Shown here piece after piece: positions 26,319 to 35,255 of a DNA stretch of 64,000 nt. Numbering within the stretch: the first letter of the stretch is position 1; each line of letters begins with the position of its first letter. Made by a program: the position numbers and the translations under genes. A model generated the notes under the pieces. It was not told where the DNA came from, made no database searches, and saw nothing but the letters and a program-made list of their open reading frames with translations. The stretch is from Flagellimonas pelagia (GTDB taxonomy: Bacteria > Bacteroidota > Bacteroidia > Flavobacteriales > Flavobacteriaceae): the NCBI RefSeq assembly GCF_003584135.1, contig NZ_QXFI01000026.1, positions 186,001 to 250,000 of the forward strand, in the 5' to 3' direction.

Positions 26319-27644
26319 TTATTCAGCCTCGATTGCTATATTCATGACATCCAACATATATGTATCAAAAAAAGTTTTAGGAGCATTCTTGATTTGACCG
26401 TTTTTTAGAAAAATTAAATCATAGTATGTAGCTTTTTCTCCGTTGTTGTCTATAAAATATGTTTTGACGTCCTTTTCCTGTAATCTTTTTTTGGCAATTG
26501 CAAGCCTTATTCTGTTTAGTAGATACTCACTGTGAGTCTCAATAATATATTTTTTATTATCCTTAGATATGCGATCAACAATATAGTCTCCAAATTGAGC
26601 TTGGATTTTTGGATGCAAATGAATTTCTGGCTGGGCAATAAAAAGGGTCGACCCTTTACCTAATTGCAAATCGGCAACAATAATAGGTAGGAATTGACTT
26701 ATTCCAAATCCCACATCACTTAAAGATGACCATATTCCTTTGTTCTTTGTTCTAATTAATATTTCAAATCTTCCCCCATCTAGTCTTTTAGATTTTATTT
26801 CATGTAAAAGGCCTAGATCTTTAAGAATATCGATTAACTCTTTATACTTTGGAGACTTTTTTGTTTCCCAAGATATAATTTGATCTTCATAATTTTCTCC
26901 AAATTTCCCAACCTTTAAATTAATTTTTGAAGTTTCGTAATATGTCCTCTCAGGATACAATCTGAACGAGCTTATATAGTTTATTCGATCATCATACTTA
27001 GTGAATATGCTTGTAATAGATCTTATAAATTGATGTAAATAATAATTCTCTTCTTTTTGTAGATATTTTTCTAGCTCATCGAAATCTGAAAATTTAAATT
27101 CAATTTTCGTATTTATCTTGTTGAAATTAGATATTAGGTTTCCTTTTTCAGTTGGATCTTTCTTGAAAGAAGAATCGATTAAATCCATTATTTTTTTCAC
27201 CATTTCTGGAGATCTAAATTCACTTTGAGGATCTTTATCCGGGAAATATTCAAATCTTAAACTATATTTTCTAATTTTATTAATATGGAGTTGATAATAT
27301 TCTGAAGAAGCAGTTAGTTCTTCTAAAACAGGTAGGTTTCTTAGTTTATCACTCTTCCAATATGTTGTGATTCTTTCATTATTTTCATCAGTTAAAAATT
27401 CTAACTTGATTAATTTGGATTTGTCATGATTGAATACAATTTCTTCAAAATCACCCATTCTGATATATTTGCCATTGGGGGAAAATTGAAAAGGAAATTC
27501 TCTGGATTGAATGGCACCTAGAATGCTATAAAGAAGTGAACTTTTACCACTACTGTTTGCTCCTGTCAAAAAAGTTATTTTTGAAGTTTCAAACTCGATT
27601 TTTTCGTAGCACTTGAAATTTTCAATGTTTATTTTGTTTATCAT
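26319..27644 (-). CDS. SMC/ABC-like AAA ATPase, DUF3696 type
   Basis: The 441-residue ATPase begins with INIENFKCYEKIEFE, as SMC/RecF-like proteins do. It has Walker A at residues 28-36 (GANSSGKSS), an ABC-signature-like SDVGFGISQF near 309-318, a Walker B region LFIAQPEIHLHP (335-345), and a switch histidine in ETHSEYLLNRIR (369-380). The C-terminus (NGQIKN, then FFDTY) resembles DUF3696. In the Walker B segment an alanine stands where an acidic residue is usual, while the glutamate of PEIHLHP is kept. Such ATPases act in OLD, Septu and PARIS-like defence. The gene is AT-rich: one 60-base line at 27061 has 14 G+C, against 31 at 28381. Confidence 0.85.
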   Translation of the reverse strand: MINKINIENFKCYEKIEFETSKITFLTGANSSGKSSLLYSILGAIQSREFPFQFSPNGKYIRMGDFEEIVFNHDKSKLIKLEFLTDENNERITTYWKSDKLRNLPVLEELTASSEYYQLHINKIRKYSLRFEYFPDKDPQSEFRSPEMVKKIMDLIDSSFKKDPTEKGNLISNFNKINTKIEFKFSDFDELEKYLQKEENYYLHQFIRSITSIFTKYDDRINYISSFRLYPERTYYETSKINLKVGKFGENYEDQIISWETKKSPKYKELIDILKDLGLLHEIKSKRLDGGRFEILIRTKNKGIWSSLSDVGFGISQFLPIIVADLQLGKGSTLFIAQPEIHLHPKIQAQFGDYIVDRISKDNKKYIIETHSEYLLNRIRLAIAKKRLQEKDVKTYFIDNNGEKATYYDLIFLKNGQIKNAPKTFFDTYMLDVMNIAIEAE

Positions 27645-27787
27645 CTTTTTGCTTTTCTATGAGTTTGCTACAGCCAGAAATGTACATAATTAATTATAAG
27701 TAAATTCTTTAAAAACTATAAAAAGTTTTTGGGTTTAATTGTAGCTCAGCCCTTTTCAAACACATTTTTTTTGTTATAAAGCCAAAT

Positions 27788-29254
27788 TCACTTCATCCCA
27801 TACAATGCCTTACCTGCTTCCTCATATTTGTCACCTGCATTCCAAAACAATTTTTCCGGGGTGTTGGCGATCAATCGCCCAGAGAACACATATCCTTGGT
27901 AAAATTTCAATAGATATCCGTAATCCAAAGAGTCGGCCTCGTCACTGGCTTGGTGGTAGTATTTAAAAATCTCGTCGTTAAAACTGCTGAACCCGGTGGA
28001 GTAGGTAGGTGCGGGAATGCCCTTTTTGGCAAAGCTTACGTTATCACTTCGGTCAAACAGTCCCTGCTCCGGTGCGGGATCACCAATGGCCTTTAGGCCA
28101 AAAGTGGAAGCACCTTTTTCAATCAAAGATTGGGCGGAAGTGCGTTCCAACCCAATAATGGTCGCCAAAGAGGTGTCGTTATAACCCCCGCCGTCGGTAT
28201 TGAAACAATAGGAAACTTGGTCCAAGGGTATCATGGGATGGTCAGCATAATATTCACTGCCCAACAATCCTTTTTCCTCCCCGGTGAATAAAATGAACAG
28301 GGCCGAACGCTTGGTGGGGTACTTGCCCAAGTTTTCCGCCATGGACAAGACCGCGGTAACACCAATGGCATTGTCGCGGGCACCGTTGTAGATGGAATCC
28401 CCTTCGGCATTCGGTTGGCCAATGCCCACATGATCGTAATGGGCGGAGTAGATCACATATTCGTTTTTGAGTTGTGGATCGGAACCTTCCATGATGGCCA
28501 CCACGTTTTGGGTATGCAAGGTGGTCTTGGTCTGCCCATCGGATTTTAGACTGTAGGATAGCTTTTTGCCTTTTTCAAAACCAGGGTTGGTCGTATTCAC
28601 CCAAACATGGGGCATTTCAGTGGCTTCAGCATCCTCATCGGATTCTTTAACTTCGGTGCGTCCCCCAATATAATGTTTCAAACGGCTCCACATGGCCTCC
28701 TCAAACTGTACCAATTCCAAAAGTCCTTTGGCGCCCATGGCTTTGGCCAATTCCACTTTCTCCCTACTGCTTCGGAACATTTGGCCAGGATCTTGTCCGG
28801 GCGCACTGCCCCCAAGGACCACCACCATTTTATCCTTCACATCTTTTCCTTTAAAATCCGCTTCGGTGCCATAGCCCAAAAACACGGCTTCGCCAGATTG
28901 TTCCATGGCAGGCATGGTAAAGGAAGCAAGCAATGGATAGGCAACACCATTCAGGGTCAGCTCCAAAAAGTTTGGTGCGCCCGTTTGTACCAAATCAAAT
29001 TTTTGGTAGTAGGAATCGGTCCCGGGAACAGGTACGGCCCCATTTCTTCTCAATTCGTTCGAGAGGTAACTGGCGGCTATCTTATTGCCCCGTGTTCCTG
29101 CTTCGCGACCTTCCAAAAGATCATCCGCCAAAAAATAGATATGGCTTTTTATGGTGTTCACGTTTACGGTAGAAGCCGCTTTTTCTTCATCGGTCTGGGC
29201 TGAAAGGATTCCAACCAACAGAAAAGCAAAACAAAGGGTAAATAAATTTTTCAT
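27788..29254 (-). CDS. Secreted M28-family metallopeptidase
   Basis: The 488-residue zinc aminopeptidase-like protein has a signal peptide (MKNLFTLCFAFLLVGILSAQ). A PA-domain-like region (about residues 120-250) is inserted before the catalytic part. Metal ligands of the M28 fold are visible in order: AHYDHVG, the aspartate of ARDNAIG, the catalytic glutamates of FTGEEKGLLGSEYY, the aspartate of FNTDGGG, and a late histidine in YYHQASDEAD. ATG 29254 begins the signal peptide and is preferred to the longer frame. It probably trims peptides in the periplasm or outside. It is the last gene of a series with a metallophosphoesterase and an M20 hydrolase. Confidence 0.9.
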   Translation of the reverse strand: MKNLFTLCFAFLLVGILSAQTDEEKAASTVNVNTIKSHIYFLADDLLEGREAGTRGNKIAASYLSNELRRNGAVPVPGTDSYYQKFDLVQTGAPNFLELTLNGVAYPLLASFTMPAMEQSGEAVFLGYGTEADFKGKDVKDKMVVVLGGSAPGQDPGQMFRSSREKVELAKAMGAKGLLELVQFEEAMWSRLKHYIGGRTEVKESDEDAEATEMPHVWVNTTNPGFEKGKKLSYSLKSDGQTKTTLHTQNVVAIMEGSDPQLKNEYVIYSAHYDHVGIGQPNAEGDSIYNGARDNAIGVTAVLSMAENLGKYPTKRSALFILFTGEEKGLLGSEYYADHPMIPLDQVSYCFNTDGGGYNDTSLATIIGLERTSAQSLIEKGASTFGLKAIGDPAPEQGLFDRSDNVSFAKKGIPAPTYSTGFSSFNDEIFKYYHQASDEADSLDYGYLLKFYQGYVFSGRLIANTPEKLFWNAGDKYEEAGKALYGMK

Positions 29255-29308
29255 CAGTATTCGAGTTAGTTTGGTGTGCATCGATTTTTAAAGATAAACC
29301 AAATTGGG

Positions 29309-30289
29309 TCATTTTCCAGAGGGAACCACACCTTGTTCGTTTAAGATGCCCGCCATTTTTAAGTGGGTGATCACGGGTTTTTTGGCCATCCGAACCAAGG
29401 TCACATGGTCAAAGGCCATGGAATCCTGCGGGTTTTGGCTTCCTCCCGTAGTACCTAGCACGGTGTAACTGTGCCCTTTTCGAATACGGTTGGAAAACGA
29501 ATGGAAATGCCCGTTGATCACGGTGTAATCCCGATTTGCCAACACATCTTCCAAAGGTCCAAGGCCTTTTTCGTCTTCCCGCATCCACAAAGGCTTGTGC
29601 ATCAGCACGAACGTCCATTTTACATCTGGATATTTTTTCAAAACTTCGGTAAAATAACTCAACTGGGCACTGCTCATGCCGCCAATGCTACGTTCGGGCA
29701 TGCTGTAGTATTCCGATTCCTCATATTTCCCCACGATTTCCCCGGCGATGATCTTGAGTGCTTTGGCACGGGCTTCATAGATTTCCATCATCCGTTTTTC
29801 CTCATAATCCTCCGAATCCATCATCAGAAAAAGGATATCGTTGTACACAAAATGATAATAACGGGGACCGAAACGATTTTTCCAGAATTCCCGCATTTTT
29901 GGGTTGGTGAGGTCGTGGTTTCCTCCCAAATGGAAAAAGGGCATGTTCAGTTTGGCCGTGCGTTCGTCAAAGGAGTCCCATTCCTTGGTCAATATGGAAT
30001 CGACTTCGGTACCACCATCAATGAGATCCCCCACACTGAGCACAAAGGTGGGATCGAGTTGGTTCAATTGTTGAACGGCCGTGGCATATACGCCTTCGCG
30101 TTCACCACCATTCAAATCGGAAATAATGGCAAAGGTGAAGTCATCCTCTGTTGGCTCGAAGACTTCGCTGGTCCATGGTTTTGGCCCTTCGGAAATGTCG
30201 TGTTCAAATATGGGGGCTACAGGTTCGGGCTGTTGCTTGCAACCCACCAAGCAAAGCAGGGCTAGAATAAAAATGTGATGATTTTTCAT
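29309..30289 (-). CDS. Calcineurin-like metallophosphoesterase lipoprotein
   Basis: The 326-residue protein has a lipobox at LVGCK (residue 17). The metallophosphoesterase motifs appear in order: AIISDLNGG (the usual D-x-H has Asn in place of His), SVGDLIDGG, HLGGNHDL, LMHKPLW and VINGHFHSF. It should hydrolyse a phosphomonoester or diester using two metal ions on the periplasmic side of the membrane. It begins 5 bases after the M20-family gene and is followed after 54 bases by the M28 peptidase, which suggests one transcript. The substrate is unknown. The D-x-N change in motif I could alter metal binding but also occurs in some active family members. Confidence 0.87.
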   Translation of the reverse strand: MKNHHIFILALLCLVGCKQQPEPVAPIFEHDISEGPKPWTSEVFEPTEDDFTFAIISDLNGGEREGVYATAVQQLNQLDPTFVLSVGDLIDGGTEVDSILTKEWDSFDERTAKLNMPFFHLGGNHDLTNPKMREFWKNRFGPRYYHFVYNDILFLMMDSEDYEEKRMMEIYEARAKALKIIAGEIVGKYEESEYYSMPERSIGGMSSAQLSYFTEVLKKYPDVKWTFVLMHKPLWMREDEKGLGPLEDVLANRDYTVINGHFHSFSNRIRKGHSYTVLGTTGGSQNPQDSMAFDHVTLVRMAKKPVITHLKMAGILNEQGVVPSGK

Positions 30290-30294
30290 GAAGA

Positions 30295-31722
30295 TTATTT
30301 TTTTCGATAATCCAGTGCGGGTTCCCTATCACCCAATAAGGCTTCGTATTTAAAATCGGCACCTCTACGGTCGTTGAATTCGGTCTTGACCTGCTCTAAC
30401 AATTTTGGGTTTTTGATGAGATCTATGGCGGTGAGTGCCATGGTTTTGGCGGCGACCATCATTCCCTTGTAACCGATATCGGTGCCACCGGCGGCAACGG
30501 CCTGCCAGCTGTGGGCAGGAGTTCCGGGCACCCATGTGGCGGCGGTAACGGCTCCTGTTGGGGTGTTCCAGCTTACATCACCGGTATCGGCAGAGGCCTT
30601 GCCATGGGTGAACTCCATAGGCTGCACTTGACCGGCACTCTCAATAGGTCCTGGGGTTCCCAAGGTCTTTTGGATTTCCTTGGCAAAGGCAATATCCTCG
30701 GGGGTATAGTCTACTCCACCCACTAGGGTCATGTTGGCATGCAACAAGGTTTCCAGTGCTTCATTGGGCAATCTTTCATAAGTTCCACCAATGATTTCAT
30801 AGGTCATTTCAGTTTCCGTACCGATGGCCGCACCTTGGGCAGCTTTCACCACTCGATCCCAAACGGCCTTCACCTCAATACGGTTGGAATGGCGAACCAC
30901 ATAATATACTTCAGCTTCTTTGGGAACAATATTTGGGGCATCGCCACCTTTGGTGATGATGTAATGGATTCGGGTGGGTTCTGTGGTATGCTCGCGAAGC
31001 ATGTTCACCAAATCGTTCATGCCTTCTACCCCATCAAGGGCAGAGCGACCCAATTCGGGAGCCATGGCTGCATGAGAAGACTTTCCGGTAAACCTGAATT
31101 TTCCTGAAATGGTGGCGAGGTTGGTACTGGGATTGGCTGTGTTCTTATCTCCTGCATGCCATGAAACAATGGCATCCACATCATTAAAAAGTCCGGCCCG
31201 AACCATATACACTTTTCCAGAGCCCCCTTCTTCGGCTGGGGTACCATAAAAACGAATGGTTCCCGATTTTCCGGATTCTTTTAAGTAATCCTTGGCGGCA
31301 ATGGCAGCAGCAAGGGAACCTGTACCGAACAAATGGTGGCCACAGGCTTGTCCAGGGGCATCGACTACCCTAGCTTTTCTAAAGGGTATGGCTTCCTGCG
31401 ACATCCCAGGTAAGGCATCAAATTCTCCCAATACCCCGATGACAGGACTACCGGAACCATAGGTGGCCGTGAATGCGGTTGGAATTCCCGCAACACCGGC
31501 TTCAATGGTAAAACCTTCTTTTTTAAGTTCTTCTTGCAAGAGCGCAGAACTTTTTTCCTCCAGATAACCCAATTCGGGATTTTCCCAAAGCGATTTGGCA
31601 ATGGAGGTATAATGGTCTTTTTTGGCATCGAGGTCGGCAATCATTTTTTTCTTGTCCTTTTGTGCCATGGAAATGGAAGAGATCAGCACAAATGCGGAAG
31701 CGAGTAAAAGTTGGTTTTTCAT
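30295..31722 (-). CDS. Secreted M20-family amidohydrolase (AbgB-like)
   Basis: This 475-residue protein, counted from the signal-peptide start at 31722 (MKNQLLLASAFVLISSISMAQ), is an M20 hydrolase of the AbgB/indole-acetyl-amino-acid hydrolase group. It shows GVLGEFDALPGMSQ, GQACGHHLFGTGSLAAA, the glutamates of GTPAEEGGSGK, SWHAGDKN, and the dimerisation-domain motif FTGKSSHAAMAPELGRSALDG. It likely removes amide-linked acyl or aminobenzoyl groups in the periplasm. The frame continues to 31791, but the extra N-terminus has no family features. A perfect -7 element (TATCTTTG) lies 66 bases upstream. It heads the M20-phosphoesterase-M28 series. Confidence 0.9.
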   Translation of the reverse strand: MKNQLLLASAFVLISSISMAQKDKKKMIADLDAKKDHYTSIAKSLWENPELGYLEEKSSALLQEELKKEGFTIEAGVAGIPTAFTATYGSGSPVIGVLGEFDALPGMSQEAIPFRKARVVDAPGQACGHHLFGTGSLAAAIAAKDYLKESGKSGTIRFYGTPAEEGGSGKVYMVRAGLFNDVDAIVSWHAGDKNTANPSTNLATISGKFRFTGKSSHAAMAPELGRSALDGVEGMNDLVNMLREHTTEPTRIHYIITKGGDAPNIVPKEAEVYYVVRHSNRIEVKAVWDRVVKAAQGAAIGTETEMTYEIIGGTYERLPNEALETLLHANMTLVGGVDYTPEDIAFAKEIQKTLGTPGPIESAGQVQPMEFTHGKASADTGDVSWNTPTGAVTAATWVPGTPAHSWQAVAAGGTDIGYKGMMVAAKTMALTAIDLIKNPKLLEQVKTEFNDRRGADFKYEALLGDREPALDYRKK

Positions 31723-31788
31723 TTTAAAAGAGTTAGTAGTTGGGTTTTGGTTATAAAGTTGGTTGGCGATGCAAAATCGCGGTTCTTC

Positions 31789-31796
31789 CAAAGATA
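31789..31796 (-). promoter_or_regulatory. -7 promoter element of the M20-phosphoesterase-M28 series
   Basis: The minus strand reads TATCTTTG, a perfect TAnnTTTG match, 66 bases before the chosen start. This supports the start at 31722, since the longer frame would begin right beside the element. Confidence 0.6.
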
Positions 31797-31866
31797 ATAT
31801 TTAAAACCAGTGGATTGAAGATCCTTTCCAAAGGAAATGGAAGAGAAGAGTTATTTTACCGAGACA

Positions 31867-32649
31867 CTATTTTTCACAAAAATAGATGTGTTCCTCTGGA
31901 TCTAGGCCCAATTTGAATTGTTCCTCCTTGGAGAAACAGGTTACATAGTCATCAACGTGTACCTTGAATCCACGTTCTGCCAGTTTGTCCTTGTAATCCT
32001 TGGCATAATGTCGAACATGGTCGTGTTGGCCAAAAGCAATTTTTCGCTGCCATTTTTTGTTCAGGGAAAAATCCTCATAGGTTTTAATACGATTGTAATC
32101 AATGGGGACTTGAAAATACCCATGACCACCCTTTTTCATCACCCGATACAATTCATCCATAGCCTTTTTATCGTCGGGGATGTGTTCCAGAACATGGTTG
32201 CAGATGATGAGGTCAAAGGTGTCATTTTCAAAGGGGATAGCTGTAATGTCCACTTTTTGAATGGGTACAGGTTTGGCGTATTTGAATCTTTTGGGTGAAA
32301 TATCACAAGGATGGTACTCAATGTGTTCGGCTTCGGAAAAAATTTGATAAAGCGCTTTTTCCGGGGCAAAATGTAGTAATGCAACGGCACCAGAATTTTC
32401 AAAAAGACCTAAATGGGCCAAATAGAGATACATCAATCGGTGACGTTCCAACGAATGGCATTCCGGACATAGGGCATTCTCCCTTTTTTTGACACCGACA
32501 CTGCCAAAAATGGGAAACGAAAATCCACAGATCGGGCAAAATACCCTATCCTTGGAATCGTCATGACAGTCTTTTTCTGAGTTGGATTTTTGGTATAACC
32601 TTTTGATAACGTGCACCAAAAGGTTCCCAATGGTTCTTTCGTTCTTCAT
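31867..32649 (-). CDS. Class I SAM-dependent methyltransferase with zinc ribbon
   Basis: The 260-residue protein has a four-cysteine zinc ribbon near the N-terminus (CPICGF at about residue 38, CPEC at about 61), then a Rossmann methyltransferase domain of the Methyltransf_11 type. That domain shows LLHFAPEKAL, the acidic VDITAIPFENDTFDLIICNH, and HVLEHIPDDKKAMDELYRVM. It transfers a methyl group from S-adenosylmethionine to an unknown acceptor. No signal peptide is present, so it is cytoplasmic. It stands alone: 144 bases of non-coding DNA separate it from the M20 gene downstream. Similar zinc-ribbon methyltransferases are found among polysaccharide genes, but no such genes lie nearby. Confidence 0.88.
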   Translation of the reverse strand: MKNERTIGNLLVHVIKRLYQKSNSEKDCHDDSKDRVFCPICGFSFPIFGSVGVKKRENALCPECHSLERHRLMYLYLAHLGLFENSGAVALLHFAPEKALYQIFSEAEHIEYHPCDISPKRFKYAKPVPIQKVDITAIPFENDTFDLIICNHVLEHIPDDKKAMDELYRVMKKGGHGYFQVPIDYNRIKTYEDFSLNKKWQRKIAFGQHDHVRHYAKDYKDKLAERGFKVHVDDYVTCFSKEEQFKLGLDPEEHIYFCEK

Positions 32650-32766
32650 CCTTTAAAGCCTAGGGGCATGAGTTGCCTTGGTCAATTTTGGGATGAAAAT
32701 ACTGGGATGGGTTGTTAGGAGTTGGTCAAAATTGATGGATGCCCTGAATCAATTGATGAGATCCTG

Positions 32767-33117
32767 TTATTTGACTTTGGAAGCATTTTCCTGAACCCTA
32801 AAATCAACAATTCTTTTAATAAGGTCGTAGGGCATGGGTTGGTCCAATGGAAACTGTACAGAACCTTTTCCTTGTTTGTACTTCGACAATTCCGAAGCAA
32901 ATTTTTCATGCCCCGAAGGGGTAGCGTAAAGTCCGATATGGTTCTTATAGCCTGCAAAATAAACCAAAGGTTTACCATGGGTTTTGTAGCCCGGCATGCC
33001 ATAGGCGATTTGTTCCACGGCATCCGGGGCGGCATCCTTAACAATGATTCGAATCTTTTGCATGATTTCTTGTGCCTCTTCTGGAAACTTGGAAATGTAT
33101 TCATCAATTTCATTCAT
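32767..33117 (-). CDS. DUF1801 (YdhG-like) protein
   Basis: This 116-residue cytoplasmic protein shows the DUF1801 layout throughout: VDEYISKFPEE-like opening, the central AYGMPGYKTHGKPLVYFAGY motif with ALGLYATPSG-like continuation (here IGLYATPSGHEKF), and the closing PYDLIKRIVDFRVQEN. The fold resembles frataxin/YdhG, and some members are suggested to be iron chaperones, though evidence is thin. It lies 48 bases before the stop of the TonB receptor at 33165, transcribed in the same direction but apart from it. Confidence 0.88.
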   Translation of the reverse strand: MNEIDEYISKFPEEAQEIMQKIRIIVKDAAPDAVEQIAYGMPGYKTHGKPLVYFAGYKNHIGLYATPSGHEKFASELSKYKQGKGSVQFPLDQPMPYDLIKRIVDFRVQENASKVK

Positions 33118-33164
33118 ACGTACTGATATTGAGATGATTGTATAAATGTAGAAAATTTAACTCA

Positions 33165-35255
33165 TCAAAATATATAGGACAAGCGTGCCCCACCATAAAA
33201 ATTACGTCCATTGCCTGGGTAAAAATAACGAGGTTGGGCACCTCCAAAACCTACCGCATTGATAAGGACGGATTGCGCATAGTTTTCGTCAAAAATATTG
33301 TTGATGCCCGTGTGCAAACCCAGTGTCATATGGTTGGACAATTGGGTACGATACCCCAGTTTGGCATTGAAAACATTATAGGAACTGCTACTCTCGGTAT
33401 TTGCATCGGTAAGGGGAATGTTGTCCACATATTGATGGGTCAGGTTCCATTGTAGCCCGTTGGTATGTTGAAGATCCAACCCCGTGCTCAGGCGATGTTT
33501 GGGAACACCAGTCAATGGGTTACCAGAGTAGTCGTTGTCTCCATCCACAAAATCTACAAAACTGTGGTCGCTAAAGGTGTAGCTGACATAAGGTGTAGCG
33601 ATAAGTTTATGGGTCAAATTGGCTCGGTATCGCACATCCAGTTCCAACCCTTGGTGGCGGGTTTGACCTGCATTACGGCCGATATATTGATCTTCGCCAA
33701 CGCGTTGGGCCACCAAGAGGTTTTTGATGTCCATTCGATAGAGGGTCACGTTGGCGGAGAATCGATTTTGGCACAAAAGCCACTGACTGCCCAGTTCATA
33801 ATTGGTGCCTGTTTCCTGTGCAATGTCGGGGTTGATTACCCCATCGGGCGTCAGGGTTTCTTCCAGACTTGGATTGGAGAACCCACGACTGATATTGGCA
33901 TACAATTGTCCAAAATTGAACGAATATCTCAGGCCAAAATTGGGCATCAAAATGGCATCGAAATTCCGTTCTGCGGAAGTATTGGCATCCCCTTCATTGA
34001 ACAGGTCGTTAAACGTATAATGGGTTTTGTTGAGGTTGAGTCCCAACTGTGCCGAAAAAGCTTCAGAAAATGGATAGGTGAGAGACCCGAAAAGATTGAA
34101 CTGTCTCCTAAACTCGGTATTCTTGCTCAAGCGATTACCTTGCAGACTGCCATTGCCATTGTTATCGGCATATAGATTTTCAAAAGTACCCCAGTGGTAT
34201 TCGTCTTTGTACAATTCACCTCCCACCACATATTGGGCCTTTGCCAGATGTCCTTCAAAGACACTTCGAAATCCAAATCCATTGGTAAATTCATCCAGTA
34301 TGTCAAAGGGTCTAGGCTCATAGTGGTCCAAATAGGTATAAAATAAGCTGGTGGTATTTTTGAGCTTTTCTGAAAATCGGTAAGTATGCGACAGCCCTGT
34401 CAAAACATATTTGTTGGCCTCATACCCTTGTGCAGCCAACCAATTGGATGCTGCTCTCGTGGGGTCTTCCTCAAAATCTGTCAAGTTGATGGAACTGGCG
34501 ATATGCGCGGTGTAATCAATATAATTCGTTAAAAAGGAAAGACTGCTTTTGGAACTGATTTTAAATTCGGTATTCAACAAAAAACCATCACGCTCGAACT
34601 GACTGTTCTGTCTGTACCCATCTGTTTCAAAATGGTTATAGGCAAAGGTGAGGGCAAATTTTTCTTCAGAATGTACAAAGGAAAGATTGTCCTTCAGCAT
34701 GGCATACGAACCAAATGTTGAGGTATTGGTCAATCGGGTCTCGTCAATGGAAGAGGTCTTGGTCTGCAATAATATTGCTCCTCCCAAATTGGAACCATAG
34801 GCCGTTCCCTTCGGCCCTTTGATGACCTCTATGGATCCCAGATTTTCAAAATCGTAAGCCTCAATGGCTGAAAATCCCGTACCGTTGGTTACAGGAATCC
34901 CATTAAAATACAAACGCAGTTTATCTGTTCCGTAGGGCGTTCTGGCCCCAACCCCGCGAATGGTAATCCGATTGGTATTCAAGGCCCCGGAGAGCATATA
35001 GACACCTGAAATTTGATTGATGGCAGACGGAAAATCTATGGGGTTAAACCGTTCAAACGTTTGGGTGCCAATAGTGGAGGAGACCGTAATGCCTGTTGCT
35101 TTTTTGGGCACGGCATCGTCCATTAAAATAACCTCATCCAATTGGGTTATGGAATCTTTTTGGACGTCTTGAGCAAACAATGAACTGGTAGAAAAAACAA
35201 GAAATAATACAAAATGGATTCTAGGGCTGGGTAAAAAACTGGGGAACAAGGGCAA
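33165..35255 (-). CDS. TonB-dependent receptor, siderophore-type layout, TTG start
   Basis: The 696-residue receptor has no N-terminal carboxypeptidase-like domain. A signal peptide (RIHFVLFLVFSTSSLFAQ) is followed by a TonB-box-like stretch (QLDEVILMDD), the plug (about 45-170: FPSAINQISGVYM, IRGVGARTPYG, IEVIKGPKGTAYGSNLGGAI) and a barrel ending GARLSYIF. No ATG lies before the signal peptide. The only plausible start is TTG at 35253-35255, directly after the stop of the Gfo/Idh gene (TAATTG), implying translational coupling. The plug resembles iron-siderophore or small-ligand receptors, while the coupled oxidoreductase hints at a sugar-like ligand. The substrate is open. Confidence 0.88.
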   Translation of the reverse strand: MPLFPSFLPSPRIHFVLFLVFSTSSLFAQDVQKDSITQLDEVILMDDAVPKKATGITVSSTIGTQTFERFNPIDFPSAINQISGVYMLSGALNTNRITIRGVGARTPYGTDKLRLYFNGIPVTNGTGFSAIEAYDFENLGSIEVIKGPKGTAYGSNLGGAILLQTKTSSIDETRLTNTSTFGSYAMLKDNLSFVHSEEKFALTFAYNHFETDGYRQNSQFERDGFLLNTEFKISSKSSLSFLTNYIDYTAHIASSINLTDFEEDPTRAASNWLAAQGYEANKYVLTGLSHTYRFSEKLKNTTSLFYTYLDHYEPRPFDILDEFTNGFGFRSVFEGHLAKAQYVVGGELYKDEYHWGTFENLYADNNGNGSLQGNRLSKNTEFRRQFNLFGSLTYPFSEAFSAQLGLNLNKTHYTFNDLFNEGDANTSAERNFDAILMPNFGLRYSFNFGQLYANISRGFSNPSLEETLTPDGVINPDIAQETGTNYELGSQWLLCQNRFSANVTLYRMDIKNLLVAQRVGEDQYIGRNAGQTRHQGLELDVRYRANLTHKLIATPYVSYTFSDHSFVDFVDGDNDYSGNPLTGVPKHRLSTGLDLQHTNGLQWNLTHQYVDNIPLTDANTESSSSYNVFNAKLGYRTQLSNHMTLGLHTGINNIFDENYAQSVLINAVGFGGAQPRYFYPGNGRNFYGGARLSYIF

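Noticed and set aside
27711..27730. AAAAACT/AGTTTTT hairpin as a terminator between the M28 and ATPase genes
   Set aside because: Stem is almost all A-T and weak; placement relative to both genes does not support a clear terminator.
27741..27750. GTAGCTCAGC, resembling a tRNA D-arm, near the ATPase gene
   Set aside because: The surrounding bases lack the GG-AGAGC continuation, anticodon stem and T-arm, so it is not a tRNA; a remnant attachment site cannot be supported from one decamer.
29471..30265. 264-codon plus-strand open frame opposite the metallophosphoesterase
   Set aside because: All metallophosphoesterase motifs are on the minus strand; this is a Phe- and His-rich shadow.
33465..34175. 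236-codon plus-strand open frame inside a TonB receptor gene
   Set aside because: Antisense to a conserved barrel sequence, with no motif.
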